Shown in pieces: positions 60,878 through 64,000 of a stretch of DNA of 64,000 bases. A program made the position numbers and the translations under genes. The stretch spans positions 62,001 to 126,000 of the forward strand of contig NZ_JBHTKJ010000035.1 of NCBI RefSeq assembly GCF_042675965.1, given 5' to 3'. The notes under the pieces are model-generated. The model searched no databases. It saw only the letters and a program-made list of their open reading frames with translations, and had not been told where the DNA came from. Position 1 is the first letter of the stretch. Every line of letters starts with the position of its first letter. The stretch comes from Virgibacillus_R byunsanensis (GTDB lineage Bacteria > Bacillota > Bacilli > Bacillales > Amphibacillaceae).

Positions 60878-61918
60878 ATGTCAACGAAACAGATGTATTT
60901 AGAGAAATTAAAAGCTACATGTGAAAATGAATTAAAAATAGATCCAAATGAAAAACCAACGTTTAAAACAAAATTATCGGAAAAAGAATTGGAACAAAAA
61001 AAGTCTACGTACAGTGATTTCCTCTCCCTTGAAAAGCAGTTTATGAAAAATGTAATTTGGGATATTGGTAGTATTCCAGTGTTGATTGTTGTTTCCGATA
61101 ACGAGGGATCCATCATCGAAATGTACGGCGATGAAGCCATTCAAGATCAGGTTCATTCATTAGGTATCACACCTAGAGTGCAATTTTGTGTGGAATGTGC
61201 AGGAATCAATTCAATCTCTATGGCTTTAGATCTTGGTGAAGCAGTTCAGGTTTTTGGTAAGGAGCATTACCATTCCTGTCTTTATAATACTGCGTGTATC
61301 TCTGTACCTTTTCACTTCACTGACTCCATTACTGGAACCGTCTCTATTATGACCACAATGGAACATGTCAAATCAAGCCATCTTCAAGCATTATTTTCAG
61401 CAGTTAACGTTGCGAAAAGTTTTTCGAAATCAGAAGAATTGTATAGACTTTACTATCAGGAAATCTATTATTATATTTTCCGCATGGCTAAAAATGAAGA
61501 ACTTGCTAAAGACTTATGTCAGGAAACATTTGTTAAGGTATTAAACTCTATTCAGTCAGTAGAAAAAGGTAAATCAATAAGGGCCTGGATTTATCGAATT
61601 GCTCACAATACATTTGTAACCTGGTATCGTAAAGATAAACGGATAGACCTGATTGATTTCGATACACAAAAATTTGAGTTTACGCAAAGTAGTTATCAAC
61701 AGCCAGAATATTATATCGAAGAAACAGAACGTACAGAAGAAATAGCCAGTTACTTATCAACATTAAAAGAAGAGTATAGAACTGTTTTAATTTTACGAGA
61801 GTATGAAGAATTATCCTATCAGGAAATTGCTGATGTAATGAATTGGAAACTTTCAAAAGTTAAAACAAGTATACATCGGGCAAGATTGCAATTACGAGAA
61901 CATATCGTTCGTTTATAA
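60878..61918 (+). CDS. ECF-type sigma factor with N-terminal GAF-like sensor domain
   Basis: 346 residues from ATG 60878 (ACAGGAGCGTTTTCT upstream); an in-frame ATG at 60782 lacks a ribosome binding site. Residues ~50-180 look like the AcoR-type GAF sensor: GINSISMALDLGEAVQVFGK, EHYHSCLYNTACISVPFH and TGTVSIMTTMEH. Then comes sigma-70 region 2 (AKDLCQETFVKVLNSI, RAWIYRIAHN) and region 4 (LKEEYRTVLILREYEELSYQEIADVMN). A GAF-sensor-plus-ECF-sigma fusion is uncommon. It may sense a small molecule directly instead of using an anti-sigma factor; none is encoded next to it. Confidence 0.85.
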   Translation: MSTKQMYLEKLKATCENELKIDPNEKPTFKTKLSEKELEQKKSTYSDFLSLEKQFMKNVIWDIGSIPVLIVVSDNEGSIIEMYGDEAIQDQVHSLGITPRVQFCVECAGINSISMALDLGEAVQVFGKEHYHSCLYNTACISVPFHFTDSITGTVSIMTTMEHVKSSHLQALFSAVNVAKSFSKSEELYRLYYQEIYYYIFRMAKNEELAKDLCQETFVKVLNSIQSVEKGKSIRAWIYRIAHNTFVTWYRKDKRIDLIDFDTQKFEFTQSSYQQPEYYIEETERTEEIASYLSTLKEEYRTVLILREYEELSYQEIADVMNWKLSKVKTSIHRARLQLREHIVRL

Positions 61919-61974
61919 ACAAGGACTTAATTTAATTTCTTAAAGTAAATGAGTAGTTGTACTAGGAGGAATGT

Positions 61975-62235
61975 ATGATAGTAGTACCCTTTTGCAACAG
62001 GTGAAACGGATCTCAAAATTGGTAGAAAGATACAATTTGATGATGGCCAAGGGTGCCGCATGACGTTCATGCATACCTTTGATGATCAATCATGGCGAAG
62101 TATATTGCTGCAGGGTGGCATAGATGCCTGGATGCACTTATTAAGTTAATCGATGGTCATCCCATCGAATGGGAAGAACGTGCAGGAGCGTTACGTGAAT
62201 ACTATGGTGAAGCATTTGTTAAAAATGCACTCTAA
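61975..62235 (+). pseudogene. AHSA1/SRPBCC-domain remnant, frameshifted
   Basis: One frame reads FATGETDLKIGRKIQFDD, then GCRMTFMHTFDDQSW. After a one-base shift another reads MAKYIAAGWHRCLDALIKL, then IEWEERAGALREYYGEAFVK and TAA at 62233. Together they form the C-terminal two-thirds of an AHSA1/SRPBCC protein. AGGAGGAATGT stands upstream, but the start frame closes at once. Inactivated. Confidence 0.7.
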
Positions 62236-62377
62236 AATGACCTTAAATTGTATGTTCATGCGATGGTCATTTATAAAACAAAAAGCCAACAAATCAGAGG
62301 GAAATAATAAAAGTTAGCATTTGGACAATTATATGGTTCATACATATGAAAGGAGATGAGTAATTAGGAGGTTAAAA

Positions 62378-63166
62378 ATGCCTAACCCGATTGTTGTGAG
62401 GTCATTAGACGAGATTAGGTTTTGGTCTAGAATTATGAAAGAACATTCATTGTTTTTAAGTTTGGGATTTACCCATGACCAACAAAAATTAATTAATGAA
62501 GCGCAGCAGTTTATCACACTTTTTGAAAGAATAGAGGAAAAGTTGAGCAGGTTCTCCGTAAACTCTGACTTAAATCAAATTCAAACTTTTAATATTGAAG
62601 TTTATCAAGCAGCAGTAAATATATGGAATTATAAGAGAAAAGTATTAGGTTTAACGTTACGATGTGAAATTATCTCAAATAATTATCCATTATTGGTCGA
62701 TCACATTAGTAGAGAAGCAGCATACTTCGCAAATCGATTAAAAGAACTCAATGAAGGAATACTTGCTCCCAAAAAAGAAGCTATTATTGAAGAGAATGTT
62801 TTCTTTCTTAAAATTATGGCAGACCATGCTAAGTTTATCGGTCATCTTTTAGACCCTTCAGAAAGAAAGTTAGTAGAACAAGCAAGAGAATTTAGTCACG
62901 ATTTTGATCAATTGGTTTTTCAAGCTATTGATTTGAACTCTATGCGACCACAATCTGAAACCAGACCAATGCTAAGTCAATTTTTAGACCAAAATAAAGT
63001 ATCGGTTGCTTCGTTGAGGGATTTTAAGAAAACAGCAAGAGAGTTAATAGAAGAATGTCGAATCAAGAGTAACATTCATCCGCTTTTAGCTGACCATACA
63101 TTTAGAGAAGCTGAGAGATTTTTAGAAATTATAGATTTTTTTGAAGCTAGTTTGCAACAAACGTGA
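62378..63166 (+). CDS. DUF2935 helical protein
   Basis: 262 residues, all helical, made of two related halves (~1-125 and ~130-260). Each carries a His/Glu pattern as in RFWSRIMKEHSLFLSLGF and FFLKIMADHAKFIGHLLDPSE, and HISREAAYF / HTFREAERF. The paired His/Glu suggest a four-helix metal site. DUF2935 is common in spore-forming bacteria, with a coat-related role suspected. AGGAGGTTAAAA precedes the ATG. Confidence 0.9.
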   Translation: MPNPIVVRSLDEIRFWSRIMKEHSLFLSLGFTHDQQKLINEAQQFITLFERIEEKLSRFSVNSDLNQIQTFNIEVYQAAVNIWNYKRKVLGLTLRCEIISNNYPLLVDHISREAAYFANRLKELNEGILAPKKEAIIEENVFFLKIMADHAKFIGHLLDPSERKLVEQAREFSHDFDQLVFQAIDLNSMRPQSETRPMLSQFLDQNKVSVASLRDFKKTARELIEECRIKSNIHPLLADHTFREAERFLEIIDFFEASLQQT

Positions 63167-63197
63167 TTTCAACTAACTTTCCCTTAAGTTGAAAAAA

Positions 63198-63223
63198 TCT
63201 CAGTTCACTGAACTGAGACTTTT
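63198..63223. terminator. terminator between convergent genes
   Basis: TCTCAGTTCA / TGAACTGAGA palindrome flanked by A-run and T-run. It serves the DUF2935 gene and, in reverse, the DUF1292 gene. Confidence 0.85.
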
Positions 63224-63256
63224 TTATTACTGCAATACGGAGTTCTGTTTACGTTA

Positions 63257-63550
63257 TTACGCTTCTACATCCTCGCCCAATATTCCATCAAATGCCTCGG
63301 ATACTTTGTCAAATTCCTCATCGGTTTCAACTGCTGCCAATTCACCATTTTCGTCTATTTTGAGAAAAAAGATGTCAATTTCTTCTTCATTTGCTTCTTC
63401 TGCCTCTTTTACTCCTTTTAAGTCTTCTAAAAAACTGACAACTACATAATCTGTTTCCTCTAATGTGACCTTTGCTAATACTTCAACCTCTTGTTCTTCC
63501 GTTGTTTCATCACTAATGGTAAAGACTTCGCCTACTTTAACCGGTTCCAT
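63257..63550 (-). CDS. DUF1292 protein
   Basis: 97 residues, very acidic, with FTISDETTEEQEVEVLAKV, VVSFLEDLKGVKEAEEA and IDIFFLKIDENGELAAVETD. Typical DUF1292 (YrzB-like), a small cytoplasmic family of unknown function. GAGGAGGAATAGGTGAA precedes the ATG. Confidence 0.9.
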   Translation of the reverse strand: MEPVKVGEVFTISDETTEEQEVEVLAKVTLEETDYVVVSFLEDLKGVKEAEEANEEEIDIFFLKIDENGELAAVETDEEFDKVSEAFDGILGEDVEA

Positions 63551-63722
63551 TTCACCTATTCCTCCTCTAGCTATCTAAAGTTTAACTTTCTACTTCTATA
63601 TACTTTCCCTTTCACATAAAATTAATGCCCTATTTTTGGGGAAAATATCTCTTATCAAGGATGAAGGATCCTACCTAGGCTTATTGTCAATTACAATTCT
63701 ACCTTTAGTAAGACTAATAAAA

Positions 63723-63757
63723 GACCACACATTTTAGTCATATCTAAAATATGTGAC
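63723..63757 (-). terminator. terminator of the operon entering from the right
   Basis: On the minus strand CACATATTTTAG / CTAAAATGTG with one bulge, followed by GGTCTTTTATT. The 330-bp gap around it holds no gene. Confidence 0.6.
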
Positions 63758-63881
63758 CCTTTTATCATCAATTGTTTGCTTATCAGAGCTTGACATAACA
63801 TTTTAAGTACAATTACCTTCCATTATATTTAACATTTATAAAGTGTATTAGCCATAAGTAACGTTAGTTGTTATAAACTAA

Positions 63882-64000
63882 TCACTGCCAGAAAACAATC
63901 TTTCGGGAAATGCCTTGAATTAACGCGGATAGAGCCATCCCAACAACTCCTAAAAGAATTAACACAGAAAATTGTCCTGCCATATTAAGTTGATTATTAT
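63882..64000 (-). CDS. ABC transporter permease, C-terminal end (partial)
   Basis: Open from the right edge, ending NNQLNMAGQFSVLILLGVVG, then ALIQGISRKIVFWQ and TGA at 63882-63884. One last membrane helix followed by a short basic/aromatic tail is the usual end of SsuC/TauC-type BPD permeases. Only ~38 residues are visible, so the family call is tentative. Confidence 0.5.
   Translation of the reverse strand, partial: NNQLNMAGQFSVLILLGVVGMALSALIQGISRKIVFWQ

Overview
The window looks like a chromosomal segment of a low-GC, Gram-positive, spore-former-type bacterium of the Bacillaceae, most like the halotolerant Oceanobacillus/Virgibacillus/Lentibacillus group. This rests on strong AGGAGG-type ribosome binding sites, Bacillus-type lipoprotein signals, TTG starts, the caa3-oxidase assembly factor CtaG, an OpuA-like betaine transporter joined to carnitine catabolism, and many DUF families typical of Bacillaceae (DUF1292, DUF2935, DUF2975, DUF3221, DUF817). 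The assignment is inferred from recognised families, not from a database search. No rRNA, tRNA or CRISPR array was found.

Layout. 1-0.9 kb: the 3' end of a DNA methyltransferase and a decayed copy of a CocE-type hydrolase. 0.9-11.4 kb: a peptide-type ABC importer (substrate-binding protein divergent from two permeases and two ATPases) with an M20 peptidase, an M29-like aminopeptidase, DUF1177, an AroM-family protein and an IclR regulator. It looks like an uptake-and-hydrolysis unit for an unidentified peptide-like compound. 11.6-13.5 kb: debris, including a membrane-anchored Mrr-like nuclease gene with an in-frame TGA, two tiny membrane ORFs and a PotA tail. 13.6-18.5 kb: an SDR dehydrogenase, a TetR regulator and an acetoin/2-oxoacid dehydrogenase set (E1alpha, E1beta, a free lipoyl protein and a free E2 catalytic domain, with no E3). 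19-22.4 kb: a copper/cytochrome-oxidase assembly set (YtkA-like lipoprotein, frameshifted SCO, a DeoR-NosL fusion, CtaG, a CopZ-like HMA protein). 22.8-30.9 kb: an intact CocE hydrolase, then a carnitine-to-glycine-betaine operon with its own ABC importer and a TetR regulator that has three matching operator candidates.

31-41 kb is a mobile-element graveyard. A 6.36-kb IS21-family element is flanked by a 7-bp target duplication, and its istA gene is split by a RIT (recombinase-in-trio) element carrying three tandem tyrosine recombinases. Removing the insert restores istA in frame. Nearby are pseudogene tails (DUF4139, HIRAN), a second, gutted IS21-like element holding a frameshifted helix-turn-helix gene, and a transposase fragment.

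41.5-54.6 kb is a minus-strand catabolic cluster: a TRAP transporter, a cyclic amidohydrolase, a carbamoyl-amino-acid-type amidohydrolase, a creatininase-family protein, two class III aminotransferases, a two-subunit CoA transferase, a thiolase and DUF3870. Together they suggest import and ring opening of a cyclic ureide or amide, release of a beta-amino acid, transamination to a beta-keto acid, CoA activation and thiolysis. An IS element has jumped between two genes of this cluster, and two genes follow perfect Shine-Dalgarno sequences but have no standard start codon. The unit is therefore either decaying or uses rare starts.

55-64 kb returns to ordinary chromosomal genes: DUF4139, small lipoproteins and zinc-finger proteins, a DUF2975/XRE pair, DUF817, an unusual GAF-ECF sigma factor fusion, DUF2935, DUF1292 and the tail of an ABC permease entering from the right edge.
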